Assembly: GCA_020631735.1 (NCBI GenBank)
Contig: CM036221.1
Location: 10,087,381 to 10,151,380, forward strand
DNA from: Saccharum officinarum
Taxonomy: Eukaryota; Streptophyta; Magnoliopsida; Poales; Poaceae
DNA: 64,000 nt
Direction: 5' to 3'
Position numbers and translations under genes: made by a program. Shown one piece after another: positions 35,745-47,015 of this stretch. A model generated the notes under the pieces. That model was not told the DNA's origin. It was given only the letters and a program-made list of their open reading frames with translations, and ran no database searches. The stretch's first letter is position 1. Each line of letters starts with the position of its first letter.

Positions 35745-38072
35745 ATGGGGCACGGTGTCAGCTGCGCCCGCACCGGCGACGAGCACGACTACTTCCGCGC
35801 GGCGCAGGTCGGGGACCTCGACGCCCTGGGCGCGCTCCTCGCCGCCGACCCCTCCCTCGCCCGCCGCGCCACGCTCTACGACCGCCTCTCCGCGCTCCAC
35901 ATAGCCGCCGCGAATGGCCGCCTCGAGGTGCTCCTCCTCCTCCTCCTCCTTCTTTGCTCTGCTATGCTCCCCGTCCATCCACGTCCTGGCTCCTAGCCAG
36001 CTGCCAGCCAACCACCTGGCTCACCTTCTCCATCTCCTGCAGGTGCTGTCCATGATCTTGGATCACGGGGTGCCGCCGGACGCGGTGAATCGGCACAAGC
36101 AGGTGCGGGATCCCAATCCCATCGAAGCCTTTTTTTTTCTTCCTCCCCTTGCAGCTCGCAAGGATCTCTCCCGGGCTACCTTCTTCAAAATCTCCCCCCT
36201 TTTTTTACTGCTTCCAATCAAATCAAAGGACAAAAATCTCATCTTTTTCCCCTGCTTGTTTTTCTCTGTCCAGACTCCGCTGATGCTCGCGGCGATGCAC
36301 GGCAAGATCGACTGCGTGCTCAAGCTCCTGCAGGCCGGCGCCAATGTGAGCAGAACCTCCCAACTCCTCGCTGCCCTGCCCCGCAAGGGCAATCATCTCT
36401 TCTTCTTCCGAGTGCTGAGTGACTAACCTTGGCGCTGTCCGATCCGTGTCTGCCAGATCCTGATGTTCGACTCCCTGCACGGGCGGTCCTGCCTGCACCA
36501 CGCGTCCTACTTCGGCCACGTCGACTGCCTGCAGGCCATCCTCACGGCGGCGCGGACCACGCCGGTGGCCGACTCATGGTGAGACCTTCGCCTCCGCTCC
36601 CATCGTCGTGTCCGCGTCCGATTCGGCTCCGCTGCCGGCGACGGCTCACTTACTGCTGTCGAAGCTTGGCAGGGGTTTCGCCCGGTTCGTCAACGTCAGG
36701 GACGACCACGGCGCCACGCCGCTGCACCTCGCCGCCAGGCAGGGCCGCCCCGGCTGCGTGCAGGTGCTGCTGGAGAACGGCGCCATTGTCTCCGCCCTCA
36801 CCGGCTCCTACGGGTAGGCTAATCTTGTCTTGTCTGCGCGGTGTGGTCGGTCTCCTCTTTGCTCAGTCAGTCAGCATGCAGCTGCTCACCCATGTATGAT
36901 TGATTGCCCGCCGTCGCTGCTGCAGGTTCCCTGGTAGCACGTCGCTGCATCTGGCCGCTCGCAGCGGGAACCTGGATTGCATCCGGAAACTGCTCGCCTG
37001 GGGAGCAGATCGTCTCCAGAGGGACTCAGCAGGGTGAGCACCACATCTCTGTCTCTGTCACTGTCTCTGTGCAGATCGTCTTATTTCAGTGTAGAGTAGT
37101 AGTAGAGATTAGATGTGGGTCAAATTGTGCTTTTGCTGAACGAATGCAAATGGATTGATCATATTCTTCCACTAGATCTCATTGCGAATGGATGGTTTCG
37201 GTCTCTGCAGGAGGATTCCTTATGCCGTTGCGCTGAAGCGCAGCCACGAGGCGTGTGCGGCGCTGCTGAACCCTTCGTCAGCTGAGCCCATGGTGTGGCC
37301 TTCCCCACTGAAGTTCATCAGCGAGCTGGACCCGGAGGCGAAGGCGCTCCTGGAAGCGGCACTGATGGAAGCCAACAGGGAGAGGGAGAAGAAGATTCTG
37401 AAGGGCACAAAGTACTCTCCACCATCGCCTTCCCCTTGCGAGCATGAGAATGATGCCGATGCCATCGACGATGCGTCCTCGGAGGTATGCATGTTCAGTG
37501 CTGTCTTTGACAATTGTGAGAGTAGAATAGAATCCAATGAACCATGATCACCATCTGGTAGTTCATTGTTTTGTGTTGTCTGGCAAATGGACTGATGCAT
37601 GCATCATGGACCATCCATCTGTGCTCACTCGATCATTCAATCGCAGGCGAGTGACACGGAGCTATGCTGCATCTGCTTCGACCAGGCGTGCACGATCGAG
37701 GTGCAAGACTGCGGGCACCAGATGTGCGCGCCATGCACGCTGGCGCTGTGCTGCCACAGCAAGCCCAACCCGACGACGCTTACACTACCGTCGCCGGCGT
37801 GCCCGTTCTGCCGCGGCAGCATCTCGCGGTTGCTGGTGGCCCGAGCAAGCACCGCGTCCAGTGACGACGCCGACAAGGCTGCTTCTGCGGCGGCCTCCTC
37901 ACCGCAGCTCGTCCGGCGGCGGTCCCGGCGGTCTCACAACCTCAGTGACGGCGGGAGCAGCAGCTTCAAGGGGCTGTCGTCCGCCGTGGCAGGGTCCTTC
38001 TCCAAGATCGGGCGCGGGTCGAGCCGGATGGCCGATAGCGACGGCATGGACAAGCCCGAGCACGACCTGTGA
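35745..38072 (+). CDS. XBOS31: Ankyrin-repeat RING-type E3 ubiquitin ligase, XBAT31/XBOS31-like
   Basis: Eight exons: 35745-35927, 36043-36102, 36274-36345, 36457-36578, 36673-36813, 36926-37033, 37211-37484 and 37647-38072. All have GT-AG introns, and joined they give 1,386 bp (461 residues plus stop) without interruption. The protein starts MGHGVSC, so Gly2 is a possible N-myristoylation site. About five to six ankyrin repeats follow (QTPLMLAAMHGKIDCVLKLL, GATPLHLAARQGRPGCVQVL, STSLHLAARSGNLDCIRKLL) to about residue 240. After the conserved block WPSPLKFISELDPEAK comes a C3HC4 RING near residues 328-377 (CCICFDQACTIEVQDCGHQ ... CPFC). A basic Ser-rich tail follows. Family members move ubiquitin from an E2 to targets, several in hormone control. 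The symbol is by similarity; XBOS32/33 paralogues are less alike. Confidence 0.93.
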
Positions 38073-38259
38073 TCAGCATTGGATCCTGTGCAAGTGGAGC
38101 AGAGTGCCGGCTGATCGGCCGGCCCGGACAGCTGGCTTGTGGTACTGAAGCTGAAGCAGCCATTGCCACTGGCTTTCCAAGATGACATCCAAGGCTCCAA
38201 GCAAGCGTGATCGTGGGTTTATATAGATATATACTAGGAGCTACTAGTACTGCTACTAA

Positions 38260-38598
38260 GAGCATCTCCAGCAATGCTACCTAAAACACACCCCCTACTT
38301 CTTTATTTAGGGTGCTACCTATTTTCATACTACCTATATTTCGTGGTTTGCTCCAGCAGCACTACCTAAAATAGGCTACCTAAACTCATCCCAGCACAGA
38401 ATGACATGTGGGTCCCATCACAGAAAAAAGTAGGGAGAGTGGAGTAGGGGGCCAACAGAAGTAGGGGGTTTGGGGGAGAAAGTAGGGGGGCAACAGAAGT
38501 AGGGGGTGTAGTAGGGGGCCTGCTGGAGTTGATTTTTTAGACTCCACTACCTAAATCTGGAGTAGGGGGTCAAGTAGGGGGTCCTGCTGGAGATGCTC
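38260..38598. mobile_element. PIF/Harbinger-type MITE just downstream of the E3 ligase gene
   Basis: Ends GAGCATCTCCAGCA and TGCTGGAGATGCTC are inverted repeats, with TAA on both sides (38257-38259 and 38599-38601). Inner AGTAGGGGG and CTACCTAAA motifs are repeated. It starts 188 bp after the stop codon, so it may lie in the 3' UTR or just beyond. Confidence 0.85.
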
Positions 38599-38601
38599 TA
38601 A

Positions 38602-39124
38602 AATAAGTACTAGTGTAATGCATTCTCTTCTTCTTCTCCCCTATGTCCCTGCCTGTCTGTCTGTCCTATTTTTGGGCATGCCATTGCAAGGATTCACCTG
38701 GCCATTGCCGTATTCCATTGTCACCGGCTATAGATTCGATTCCTTCCTGTTCTTGCAGCTGTGCTATGGTCCCCTATGGTTGAAGTTGAGCTTGAGCCAC
38801 AGACATGTAGCACCATCGGTGTATGTAAACAGTCGCAGGCACAACACAGTCGGGAACTGTGGCCGCCGGCGAGGTCGACTGGACTGGTGATCTGAATTCT
38901 GAAGGAGGCATTGCATGTTGTAGCACAGCAGCAGCAGCAGCGGTGACGGCGACAAGCTTGCTGGCTCTAAAGTTGGCCTGCCTTGGCATGTGAGCTCTGC
39001 CACCGTCTGTCTCCGATCCGGGCCTCCCATGCCCCGTGTGATGTATCGATGCGCTGCATGCACTGCAATGGATGGATCAGGCTCCCCCGGATTTGGCCTG
39101 GCCCTCTTGTTGCCTGCCACTGTG
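38602..39124. other. Interval between MITEs, no gene
   Basis: No supported gene. A CAG-type short repeat (GCAGCAGCAGCAG) occurs near 38927. Confidence 0.4.
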
Positions 39125-39363
39125 CCCTGTTTAGTTGCCAAAAAATTTTATAAAATTTTTTAGATTCCTTGTCACATTGAATCATTAGACACATGCATAA
39201 AGCATTACATATAAATAAAAAATAAAACTAATTACACAGTTTAGATGAAATTCACGGGATGAATCTTTTAAGCCTAGTTAGTCCATGATTGGATAATATT
39301 TGTCAAATAACAACGAAATTGCTACAATAGCATTTTCCAGAAAATTTCGGGAACTAAACCGGC
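39125..39363. mobile_element. MITE-like element (TTTAGTTGCC ends)
   Basis: Begins TGTTTAGTTGCCAAAAAATT and ends AATTTCGGGAACTAAACCGG. Interior motifs CACATTGAATCATTAGACAC and TTAGTCCATGATTGGA match the elements at 39612, 40512 and 41745. Confidence 0.7.
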
Positions 39364-39611
39364 CGTTAATGGCGGTTCCTGAGTCCTGTGCCCTGTGCTC
39401 CATGGGGGGCTGGCGAGCACGGTGGTCCTCCCCGTCGCCGTCCTGGGTGGTGAATCTGCCAAGGATACGCCTGCCCTGCTCTGGGGCTCTGCGCTGCTGC
39501 CGGGAGGGACGGCAATGTACCGGGGCGCTCGCTGACCACAGGCAGGCAGCAGTCTCCGTGACCGGCCGGGCCATGGTCGTCCGGCGACGGTGGCAGCTGT
39601 GGGCTTGTTTA

Positions 39612-39852
39612 GGGGCTGTTTAGTTGGCAAAATTTTTGACGAAACGCTACTGTAACAGTTTCGTTGTTATTTGATAAATATTGTCCAATCATAATCTAAT
39701 TAGGCTTAAAAGATTTGTCTCGTTCATTTCGTCTAAACAGTGTAATTAGTTTTATTTTTTTTTCTATATTTAATGCTTCATGCATGCGTTCAAAGATTCG
39801 ATGTGACGGAGAATCTAAAAATTTTGGCAAAATTTTTGGCATCTAAACGGTG
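39612..39852. mobile_element. MITE-like element, opposite orientation to 39125
   Basis: Starts GGCTGTTTAGTTGGCAAAAT and ends GCAAAATTTTTGGCATCTAA. Contains TCCAATCATAATCTAATTAG and TTCATGCATGCGTTCAAAGA, the reverse of the 39125 interior. Confidence 0.7.
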
Positions 39853-39867
39853 CCTTACTTACCTGAT

Positions 39868-40110
39868 TCGGGGTGGCCGAATTTGCACAGTGTCACCTCA
39901 AACACTGTAGCACTTTTGTTTTTTAGTGTAAAAAATTGTCTAAAAATTGATTAATTAGACTCAAAATGTTCGTCTCGCAAAGTACAACAAACTGTGCAAT
40001 TAGTTTATGATTTCATCTACATTTAGTACTTCATGCATTTGCCGGCATTTTGATATGATGGGTAATCTCCTTTTTGCATAGTGGAATTTGAGGATAAATT
40101 CTGGAATCTA
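39868..40110. mobile_element. MITE-like element, left arm of a large inverted pair
   Basis: GATTCGGGGTGGCCGAATTT through ATTCTGGAATCTA. Its reverse complement, with a few changes, is found at 40757-41010. Confidence 0.7.
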
Positions 40111-40111
40111 A

Positions 40112-40342
40112 GGGGGTGTTTGGTTTGAGGTGTTAAAGTTTAACAAACACTGTATCACTTTCGTCTTATTTGACAAAAAGTTTCCAATCTTGGACTAATT
40201 AGGCTTAATAAATTCGTCTCGTAAATTACTCCTAATCTGTGTCGACATGCATGCAATTAGTCTACATTTAGTACTTCATGTATTTGAGGGAACATTGATG
40301 TGATGGGAGTTAAACTTTAACGAAACGTAACCAAACACGCCC
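40112..40342. mobile_element. Tourist-type MITE
   Basis: GGGGGTGTTTGGTTTGAGG to AACCAAACACGCCC with TAA at both edges (40109-40111 and 40343-40345). Same family as 13015 and 62167. Confidence 0.85.
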
Positions 40343-40511
40343 TAAATAAACAAAGGCCGTGGTGCCAATGGTCCGTGACTGATGCACGCAGGAGCGGTGG
40401 TCGTCACTCTGTCAGAGCAGCCGCAGTTATTATGCGCCGTACATGCGCTGCTGTAGCTGTGCTGTACGGTGGATGGATGCCGACGCGTTGCAGCACGCCA
40501 GTCAAAGGCTG

Positions 40512-40756
40512 TGTTTAGGGTCTATTTAGATGCAAAAAATTTGTCAAAATGGATACTGTACCGTTTTCGTTGTTATTTGGCAATTAGTGTCCAATCATAG
40601 TCTAATTAGGCTTAAAAGATTCGTCTCGTGGATTTCGTCTAAACTGTGTAATTAGTTTTATTTTTTATTTATATTTAATGCTTCATGCATGCGTCCAAAG
40701 ATTCGATGTGACGGGGAATGTGAAAAATTTTGCAAAATTCTTGGGGAACTAAACTG
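40512..40756. mobile_element. MITE-like element
   Basis: Starts GCTGTGTTTAGGGTCTATTT and ends GGGGAACTAAACTGGACC. Interior matches 39612-39852 in the same orientation. Confidence 0.65.
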
Positions 40757-41010
40757 GACCTTAGATTCCAAAATTCACCCCTAAATTCCACTATGTAAAA
40801 AGAAGATTCCTTATCACATCAAAATATCGGCATATATATAAAGTACTAAATGTAGATAAAATCATAAACTAATTGCACAGTTTTGTTGTACTTTGCGAGA
40901 CGAACATTTAGAGCCTAATTAATCAATTTTTAGACAATTTTTTACACTAAAAAACAAAAAATGCTACAGTGCTCGGGGGTGGCCATGTGCTGAATCGGCC
41001 ACCCCGAGTT
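40757..41010. mobile_element. MITE-like element, right arm of a large inverted pair
   Basis: Inverted copy of 39868-40110, from AGATTCCAAAATTCACCCC to GAATCGGCCACCCCGAG. Confidence 0.7.
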
Positions 41011-41022
41011 GGTCATCTAAAC

Positions 41023-41262
41023 AAGGCCTTCCTCAAAAAAAGTACTGTGCAAACAAAAGATTCCCCGTCACATCAAACTTGCGATACATGCATGGAGTAC
41101 TAAATATAGATGAAATAAAAAACTAATTGTACAGCTTGGTTATACTTTGCGAGACAAACGTTTTGAACCTAATTAGTCAACGGTTGGACACTATTTGCCA
41201 AATAAAGCCAAAACGTGCTACAGTACTTTTTTTATACCTTTTTACACAACTAAACACAGCCA
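41023..41262. mobile_element. MITE-like element
   Basis: CAAGGCCTTCCTC to ACAACTAAACACAGCC. The interior CGTCACATCAAACTTGCGAT matches the element at 33325. Confidence 0.65.
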
Positions 41263-41744
41263 AACATAGGATTTGGGGTGGGGACAGTCGGTTGGTTTCC
41301 CCCCCCCCCAAAGATTATCCTAGATAGGAATATTCCTCGTAAATTTGAGGGCTAATATATGAGCTTGTCATGCTTGAAAGATGGTAATTTTTTTTCCTCT
41401 TACGACACTTTTTCGTAAAATTGAACTGGTTCATGTAATTTCTATAAAATTCCTGCATTTTATATATGCCCTTAGATGTGAGCTCGAGCTTCGTTTCCTC
41501 GCCTCCCTCTAACAAGCATCTCCAATCCGGACATGTTGGGCGGTGCCACCGATGTCGATGACGCGGGAGGTGGATAGCGCGAGGTGGTGGGAAGAGGAGC
41601 AAAGCCATGGCTACCTATTGCACAAGAATAAGGTGCCCTTGGGCCTGGCTTGGTGGATGACGATGGAGTCCATCTCCGGGAGAGCCCCGCCCTCAGCTTC
41701 TAGGCCCGTCGGTCGCCAACCTCGCCTAGCACGTCTCTTCGTCT
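41263..41744. other. Interval with GC-rich patch, no gene identified
   Basis: The GC-rich part at about 41500-41740 has open frames on both strands without a recognisable domain. A C-run lies at about 41299-41309. Confidence 0.35.
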
Positions 41745-41992
41745 CTGGCCTTGTTCACTTCCCCATCCCAACCCAAAATATTTCCTCTGTCACCCGTCAC
41801 ATCGAATCTTTGGACGCATGCATAGAGCATTAAATGTAGGTAAAAAAGATAACTAATTGTATAGTTTGTCTGTAAATGTTGGGACGAATCTTTTGAGCCT
41901 AGTTAGTCCATGATTGGACAAATTTTGTCAAATAATAACGAAAGATGCTACAGTAACTTTTTATCTACTTTTCGCGAAGTGAACACACCCTC
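41745..41992. mobile_element. MITE-like element (GGCCTTGTTCAC ends)
   Basis: GGCCTTGTTCACTTCCCC at the left and TTCGCGAAGTGAACACACCC at the right. Contains CACATCGAATCTTTGGACGC, shared with the 39125 group. Confidence 0.7.
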
Positions 41993-42315
41993 TATGTTGT
42001 ATGCGACTAACATCGAGAGTCCATAAACGATGGCTAATGGAGTAGAAAAATAGAGTTTATCCTGTTTCCTGTTGTCCTTTCTACCAAATACAAAACAGGG
42101 ACGTTCCTGTCCCTTCAACAAAACAGCAAATGGGGACATGAGACCATTTCCGTCCCAGAAAACTAGGATTCACTCGTTCTCATTTCTCTTTGTTCTTAAA
42201 CCAAACACAACCTTAATTTTAATTAAATATATGAAAAAGTATCAATATCTATAGTATATATAATAAGTATAACTAGACTAACTATTGAATATATTATTGA
42301 GACGGAGTAAGTGAG

Positions 42316-42660
42316 GCATGGTTTAGTTCCCAAAATTTTTTTGCCTCTACTCGTCACATCGAATGTTTAGACACATGCATAGAGTACTAAACGTAGACGA
42401 AAAAAAACTAATTGCACAGTTCTCGGGGAAATCGCGAGACAAATCTTTTAAGCCTAATTAGTCCATGAAAGCCTTAAGTGCTACAGTAACCAACATGTGC
42501 TAATAACAGATTAATTAGTATCATTAGATTCGTCTCGCAGTTTCCTAACGGGTTCTGTAATTTGTTTTTTATTAGTATCCAAAAACTCCTTCCGATATCC
42601 TTCCGACACGTCCGATGAGACACCTAAAAATTTTCTTTTCGCGAACTAAAGGCAGCCTGA
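42316..42660. mobile_element. MITE-like element related to 6247-6583
   Basis: GCATGGTTTAGTTCCCAAAA to TTTTCGCGAACTAAAGGCAGCC. The interior is the inverse of the 6247 copy (ATTAGTATCATTAGATTCG). Confidence 0.7.
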
Positions 42661-42865
42661 GTTAGAAGACTGGCTTTGCTTGCTTGACTGCCCTGCTAAG
42701 CCGACCATGGCGTGTGGAATTCTTGTGCAGTTCATACGCAGCCGAGCTTAAAAGACGACTGCAAGAGACAAAAGGGGGGAAAAAAAGGGCAGTACGTGCA
42801 GACTACTCGTCTGGTTTGACTAGGGGCATGCCTACACGGCGTTTTTGTCAAAGTGACCTATCCGG

Positions 42866-45190
42866 CTGTGTCATGGACGCGTTTCCAGTCCCAGATGGCG
42901 TCGTTGACCAAGTGGTGCTGCCCAGCCATGAGCCAGCCCCAGTGTGACGGAGGCTGGGGCCTGGGGCAGATATTTTGCCAGCCTTTTTCTCTGCAGACAG
43001 AGGACGCGTCATCCTACGGTGGTTTATGCGTAGTACTAGTATACTCTAACCAAATCTATCTATCTATCAACCTAAACAAAATATCTATGGGCTAGGGCAT
43101 CGCACACTTTCATCGGCTGACGAAACTGATAACCCAAAAAAAAAAGAACAGAGTATGACAGGCAGTATCTCATCAGTGGGAAAGTGAAGACACCGTTTTC
43201 ATGCATTATTAAGCATGCTTTCACGTAGCAGCAGCTATGGCAATTACGCAGTGGTTTCTCGGCTCAGCTATACATGGCAATGACAATTACGCAGTGGTTC
43301 TGGTTCCTGGACTGGGACTGCCATCACCTTGCCTTTCTATAGTGGCCGTTGATGACCCAGCGCGCACACACACACACTCGACAGTGAGCAGCTAATGCCG
43401 CGGTCACCTTTGCTTTTCAGGTCGACTCAACTCGATCAATATGCAAAATCCTTTCCGGTTTCTCTCAAACTTTCGTTTGGTGGTTATAAAAGTGTGCGAT
43501 TATTATACTATTCTGCCTTCAAATTAGAGTTGATGGAACCGGTGCTTTGGGTTAGAAAGGAAGACCGGAGAAGTACCATTATTATGTTTCAAACAAGAAG
43601 ACCGGAGAAGTAAGTTTCGGTGACCAATCTTAATCCCAATTTGCACTTTGAAAAATCCACACTTTGCTTAGTCTACATAGAGTAGTTCAGTCTATAAGAG
43701 CCTAGATTTTCCAAAATCCCAGGAGTTGGAGGCTTGTAGCCTGTTTTTTTTTTTCCTCAAGAGAGGCATTGACTCAAATGGTGAAAACGAAATTGGTTTC
43801 ACTTTTGTTGGAAGAAAACAAGAAGAAAGTTATGGGTATGATTGAAACGGAGAGAAACGGTCTTGGCATAAGTTTTTCCAACAAAAAAAAAAGAAACGGT
43901 CTTGGGCATCGCATGCGTACCTACAGCAGTACAGCTAAAGGTTCTGCAGAGCTGAGGAAGAACGTCATGTCCAAGTTGAGCATGCCAGCAGCATCAGCGT
44001 ACTGGAGGGGGATATGAAATGCCACTATGCTCTGGGTCCGCCTTGCTTTGCTTGACAGCAGCGTCCACCTTGAATTGATTCACCCTTCAGCCTCATCAGG
44101 GTGCGCGTCCTCTTCAGGATCGCTGTCAGGCAACAGCTGAACCTGACAGTAACATTACATCGTCACTGTAACACGTCGATCCGGGATAACGGCTAAGGCC
44201 CACTCTACACGTTGAATAAGTCACGCCTGCTAATTAACTCTCTTACATTTCCGTCCTTGTTTCGCATAAAAAGTTGCAACCGGAGTTAATGGCCTCCCGA
44301 AACCAGGCTTTTAAGCTGGTCTGCTCTTGTTTCGTTTCACGAGACTAACTGGAAGACTAACTGGAAACACTGTGCCGAAGCTACAATAGCCGATCGCTAC
44401 GGTAACTCGAAATCGGCCTGTCCCAACTAGCCTATTGGGCTGGGTTTCAGTGTCACTGCACAACGATGCAACATGCCCATCTCACAGTTCTGATAACTCT
44501 ACAACTATATATATACAAGAACAAGTTTATTTGCTAATTTTACAACAGTCATAGCAAAAAGAGGAGGACAACGCTTCATATCTTGAAAGGCTTTGCCAAG
44601 ACAGTAGCAGGGATGTTTGCAATCCATCTCCTTCACCTCTCTTGTGTCGAACAACCCGTCTCCAACTGCCTTTGTAATGCTCTGTTCAAGGAAAGCAATT
44701 AAGTTTAGAATGGTAGGCATGGTATATCGCCAAATGAAATTAAAATTTTGTCACGAGATTGTCATCTCGATGTTCATTTATGATACAGAAGGTTATTATT
44801 GACCCTGGGGGAAGTCGGAGAGTGCCAAGTCAACGAGTTTAGTGACTGACAGTGAACAAAACTCCACAATCCCTTTTCTGCTTAACTTCACTTGTAGCGT
44901 CATGCAGTTCTTTCCTGAAACCTGCAAAATTTTGTATTGGGCATGGCAAAACACGATTACGAATCCAGAAAGTTTGATAAGGTAACAGGAAAAATACTAT
45001 ACACCAGGGTGAGTCAATCTTGGAGAAGTTCAAGTTGTTCAGAGCTGCACTTGCTAATATATCCAGTCTGCAGTCCAGCCATGAACGTTGAGGAGTCTAC
45101 CCATGTTGTATATACCTGAAAAATATTTCTTCAAGTATACGTCGAAATTGATATTTAAACACAGAAACAGGACATGTCTGAAACAAATGG
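42866..45190 (-). repeat. Segmental duplication, copy A (partner about 56130-60460)
   Basis: Collinear stretches include GGACGCGTCAT (about 43003 versus 56230), TTCATCGGCTGA (43110 versus 56331), a shared CACACACTCGACAG block (43370), CCTTGAATTGATTCA (44069) and the pectin acetylesterase 3' exons (44575-45115). Copy B is longer because of a LINE insertion. Confidence 0.8.
44575..45115 (-). pseudogene. Pectin acetylesterase 3'-end pseudogene (last three exons)
   Basis: Homologues of the final three exons of the intact gene at 59795 lie at 45115-45019, 44921-44793 and 44681-44575. Damage is extensive. The first exon has internal deletions and its donor reads ATTGAC instead of GTTGAC. The middle exon ([18 protein letters not shown]) has lost about 17 bp just before the catalytic-His region, shifting the frame, and its donor is CTTCTG instead of GTGCTG. 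The last exon keeps SITKAVGDGLFDTREVKEMD but lacks about 23 bp after HPC, so the normal C-terminus is lost. No upstream exons are present. It cannot encode an esterase. Confidence 0.85.
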
Positions 45191-46488
45191 TTATTAGCAT
45201 GTGAACGTATCCAATCTCTTTACTACGATTCACGGACTAAAAGATGGCCAGCGAACGTGGCCACGTCATCGGCCGTTCACGGCCGTTGGATCGGCCAGCG
45301 GACAGCCTAGATGGTGCGAGGCCCGGTCTTTTTGCAAAAAAGTCCTCGAATTTTAGTAGAATCAACTTGCAGTCCAGACCTTCTCTCAGTTTTTTTTCAA
45401 AAAAACCCTCGAACTTTACCGAAAACAACCCACAATCTAGACCTTTTAAGTGGGTTGGCCTGCCTCCCGTGCGGGCCTATATATCGCGTAATTAGGCCTT
45501 ACTGGGCCGAATTCGGCACGACGACGTTTTCCTATTTTTCGCAAATTTATTATTTATCTACAACGGTACAAATTTTATTAAGAATATAATAAAACAAATA
45601 AAAATAAAAAAATGTCAAACCAAGTTTGTTGAACTCTACACAACTAGCACTGCACTGTAAACATATAACAGCACATGTTTTAGTGTAATTTTTTGGCTAT
45701 TAACGTGGATCTAGATTTCTCTAGAATTTTCTATAAATAATTAAAAGAGTTAGTTTCTTTATTCAAATTGCTATGAAATTTTTACGATACCCATACCCCA
45801 TATCCTCCCTTCTTAATAAATACTTTTAACATTTCGTTCTCCATAATAAATATAGCCAAAAAATGTGATAGTTCCATTTTGATACCCAAAAAAATATCAA
45901 CAAGGTGCAGACCATGACACCTATACGAAAATAACAAAGCGACGGATTGTCTTACCTATGTTGCTTAAAAAAATGTGCATCTACCTGCACACAATTATTA
46001 TTACTTTACGCATGAAATAAAGTCTGCATCGACTATAATACTACGACGATGCAATACAGGCTTCGCGCTCTAGCAACAAACATGTATTACTGAAATAAAT
46101 ACTTATCCTACTACACTCGACAAAACAACTTATACGGAAAAAGGGTCCATCGAGCGCTGCAAAATGGTCCACACACTGGCACAATTTCGAGTGTGGAAAC
46201 TAATTGCATTTCTAGCGGTCAACCTCAATTATAAGAGTACAATCATTGTCCTAAATTGATCCATGCCACAAGGCACAATTTGTATCACCATTTCAAAGCC
46301 AAGGAACAGAATAGCCCAAAACTAAGCACTTCTCTATTTGTACCATGACCCACGATACAAAGGTCCCACAATGTTCAACTTTTAGCCCAATTCTACACCG
46401 TAATAACAATTGCTGCTGCCTGCTGAGTGCTGATGGCAGAAGATGGTAGGGAAGAGGCAAACTTAAGCCCAAATCGGCATCTGATTGG
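45191..46488. other. Interval without identified genes
   Basis: 45241-45560 has two similar phrases (AGTCCTCGAATTTTAGTAG and ACCCTCGAACTTTACCG) and may be an old repeat. The AT-rich remainder up to the PRMT fragment has no recognisable features. Confidence 0.35.
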
Positions 46489-46801
46489 TCACAAATTGAA
46501 TATCTAAATAGGCCAGCTGCGTTTCAAGCCATCTGAGCTGATTGCTGTGGTTTCAACCAATATGTCTATGCCACGGTGCTCAGATGCCCTCACAATGCTT
46601 ATCCGGGACCTGAGCATCGTAGCTCGCACTTGTATGTGCCAGCAGATGCAGATGGACCAAGGGTTGATTCCTCCTTCACCATTGCGATGGGCTCTTCAAA
46701 GGTGAAGATTGCCCATAGATCAGGGAGAGGTGGAGAGGACAACACAGGCTTGTCCGTGCAGAATCTGTCGCTAGACCCCGTGTCAAACCACAAGACAATG
46801 C
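46489..46801 (-). pseudogene. C-terminal fragment of a PRMT3-like protein arginine methyltransferase
   Basis: The reverse strand reads VLWFDTGSSDRFCTDKPV and FTFEEPIAM, a signature of the PRMT beta-barrel, followed after a one-base frame change near 46630 by TMLRSRISIVRASEHRGIDI and ending WPI. The TAG at 46506-46504 is followed in frame by IFNL and TGA at 46491-46489, so the original stop was probably the latter, with CAG changed to TAG. Part of the segment between KPV and FTFEEP is also shortened. The fragment begins exactly at the gypsy LTR edge (46802), and no other PRMT exon is seen in the window. Confidence 0.65.
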
Positions 46802-46974
46802 TGTTACCGATCTACGACGAGGTATGTATTATAGAACGATAAGTAGTGGATACAAGGACTCGAGTCATCGGCAATCGCCGTGCTCGCCACCATCGCCACC
46901 CTCCGGGTGCGGTTTACAGTTGTGTCCTAGTTCGCTTTTTCCCAGTTCGTCTCGGCTGATACATGAAGGAGCCA
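46802..46974 (-). repeat. 3' LTR (173 bp)
   Basis: Same length as the other LTR, with several substitutions between them (for example ATCGGCAATC versus ATCAGCAATC). Confidence 0.85.
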
Positions 46975-47015
46975 GGAGGCTGCCTTCGTTCATGGGCCAT
47001 GCAAGGCCTGCTAGA

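Noticed and set aside
42870..42947. Possible F-box start (MDAFPVPDGVVDQVV)
   Set aside because: Only about 15 residues resemble an F-box start, and the frame ends at once. The homologous block at 56130 does not extend it. Treated as part of the segmental duplication.
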